Assembly: GCA_949288405.1 (NCBI GenBank)
Contig: CASEKM010000127.1
Coordinates: forward strand, 1-5,158
DNA: 5,158 nucleotides
DNA from: an uncultured bacterium
GTDB taxonomy: Bacteria; Bacillota; Clostridia; Oscillospirales; Oscillospiraceae
Reading direction: 5' to 3'
The translations under genes were made by a program, and so were the position numbers. The stretch's first letter is position 1. Each line of letters opens with the position of its first letter. Below the pieces are notes generated by a model. The model saw only the letters and a list, made by a program, of their open reading frames with translations. It was not told where the DNA came from and made no database searches. This document shows, in pieces, positions 4,675-5,158 of the stretch.

Positions 4675-4692
4675 TTGCACGGAAACGTGCAA
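4675..4692. promoter_or_regulatory. Inverted repeat at the predicted transcription start (operator or 5' hairpin)
   Basis: TTGCACG (4675-4681) and CGTGCAA (4686-4692) are perfectly complementary around GAAA. As DNA this is an 18-bp operator-like site some 10 bases after the -10 box; as RNA it is a 7-bp hairpin with a GNRA tetraloop near the 5' end of the transcript. No T-run follows, so it is not a terminator. Confidence 0.6.
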
Positions 4693-4726
4693 CAAAATCC
4701 CCGCTCCCGCCTACAGTAAACGCGCA

Positions 4727-4734
4727 AAAGGAGG
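4727..4734 (+). promoter_or_regulatory. Ribosome binding site deciding a TTG start
   Basis: AAAGGAGG is 8 bases before TTG 4743, the frame with recognisable protein sequence. The ATG at 4738 is only 3 bases from the site and opens a frame of low-quality arginine- and proline-rich sequence, so TTG is preferred. Confidence 0.78.
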
Positions 4735-4742
4735 CATATGCT

Positions 4743-5158
4743 TTGTCAAACGCAAAACGAGGCTTTGTATTCTATTTCGACCTGTGTCCCATGGTGGACG
4801 CCCTGCCCCCGGACCAGCGGGGGTGGCTGCTGTCCGCCCTGTGCGCCTACGCGGACCGGGTGTGGAGGGATCCGGCCTTTTCCCCGGAGGAGATCGAGGA
4901 GCTCTACCCCCAGTGTTCTCCCCAGACCCAGATGGCCTTCCGGTTCCTGGCGTCTGTCATTCTGCGGGACACCAAAAAGTGGCTGGACCGGCGGGACGCC
5001 CTCAGCCAGCGCCGCACCCAGCGGGAGCAGGCTCCGGCCGCCGCCCCCGCCGGGAAGGAGAGCGCGGCGGCCCTGGAGCGCTCCCGGCAGGAGTTCAGCT
5101 ATCTGTCCAAGGTGGTGGAGCAGATCCACAGGGACAACGAGGCGGAGGCGGCGGGGCA
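4743..5158 (+). CDS. Partial DUF6291-like (phage-type) protein, 3' end outside the window
   Basis: The visible 138 codons start MSNAKRGFVFYFDLCPMVDAL and continue to the window edge without a stop. The pattern GFVFYFDLCPMVDALPPDQ, then LLSALCAYADRVW (29-41), then QTQMAFRFLASVILRDTKKW (61-80) resembles the DUF6291 domain, in which a hydrophobic strand, a short helix before Pro-x-Gln, an Ala/Tyr-rich helix and a conserved MAFxF...RD helix occur in that order. After about residue 82 the sequence becomes charged and Ala/Pro-rich, then a helix (109-132, LERSRQEFSYLSKVVEQIHR). DUF6291 proteins are common in prophages and mobile elements of Firmicutes and their function is unknown to me. The frame is open upstream to ATG 4473, but the ribosome binding site supports TTG 4743. 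The assignment is by eye and moderately secure; the coding frame itself is more certain than the family. Confidence 0.68.
   Translation, partial: MSNAKRGFVFYFDLCPMVDALPPDQRGWLLSALCAYADRVWRDPAFSPEEIEELYPQCSPQTQMAFRFLASVILRDTKKWLDRRDALSQRRTQREQAPAAAPAGKESAAALERSRQEFSYLSKVVEQIHRDNEAEAAG

Noticed and set aside
4609..4719. Plus-strand 36-codon frame MTEITITFTLTLTV...
   Set aside because: No ribosome binding site precedes the ATG, and the frame simply reads through the hexamer tract and the predicted promoter.
4738..4740. ATG just upstream of the chosen TTG start
   Set aside because: It is 3 bases from the ribosome binding site and opens a frame with no recognisable protein, whereas the TTG frame has structured, domain-like sequence.
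1..5158. CRISPR arrays, tRNA genes, insertion sequences
   Set aside because: No regularly spaced direct repeats, no tRNA cloverleaf with a TTCGA-type arm and no transposase-like protein were seen on either strand.

Overview
The window is a GC-rich stretch from what looks like a Gram-positive anaerobe of the class Clostridia, plausibly an Oscillospiraceae / Flavonifractor-type gut bacterium. That placement is inferred from strong AAGGAGG ribosome binding sites, sigma-A promoters with TTGACA/TATAAT boxes, a type A RNase P RNA, an M-box Mg2+ riboswitch, a clostridial-looking MurD (GSDGKTTT and NDSIGTSPSRT motifs) and strong G/C bias at third codon positions. No taxonomic marker was searched.

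Layout from left to right. Positions 1-360 hold no convincing gene but an unusually dense series of perfect or wobble-paired hairpins, directly downstream of murD. Positions 361-1743 (minus) encode MurD of peptidoglycan synthesis, with its own promoter and a hairpin-containing leader. Diverging from it, a near-consensus promoter at 1938-1966 drives rnpB (about 1973-2326), which ends in a textbook terminator. Next comes a Mg2+ control unit: promoter (2407-2435), M-box aptamer (about 2445-2590), intrinsic terminator (2627-2659), a possible 32-codon leader ORF (2707-2805) and mgtE (2871-3875), a short MgtE without the usual N-terminal domain. A bidirectional terminator (3905-3949) separates mgtE from a convergent gene on the minus strand (3970-4386) for a small acidic protein of unknown function.

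The right end (4387-4742) is a divergent intergenic region. It has a good promoter for the acidic-protein gene, a degenerate A/T-rich tract of period 6 (about 4605-4664) that itself contains a TTGACA-17-TATAAC promoter, and an 18-bp inverted repeat at the predicted transcription start. A plus-strand gene beginning at TTG 4743 follows and runs off the window; it resembles the N-terminal domain of phage-type DUF6291 proteins.

Functionally, the best-supported system is Mg2+ homeostasis: the riboswitch is expected to end transcription early when Mg2+ is plentiful and permit mgtE expression when it is scarce. The least explained parts are the 5' hairpin array and the repeat/promoter/inverted-repeat arrangement ahead of the partial phage-like gene. 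I found no CRISPR array, tRNA, rRNA, insertion sequence or transposase.
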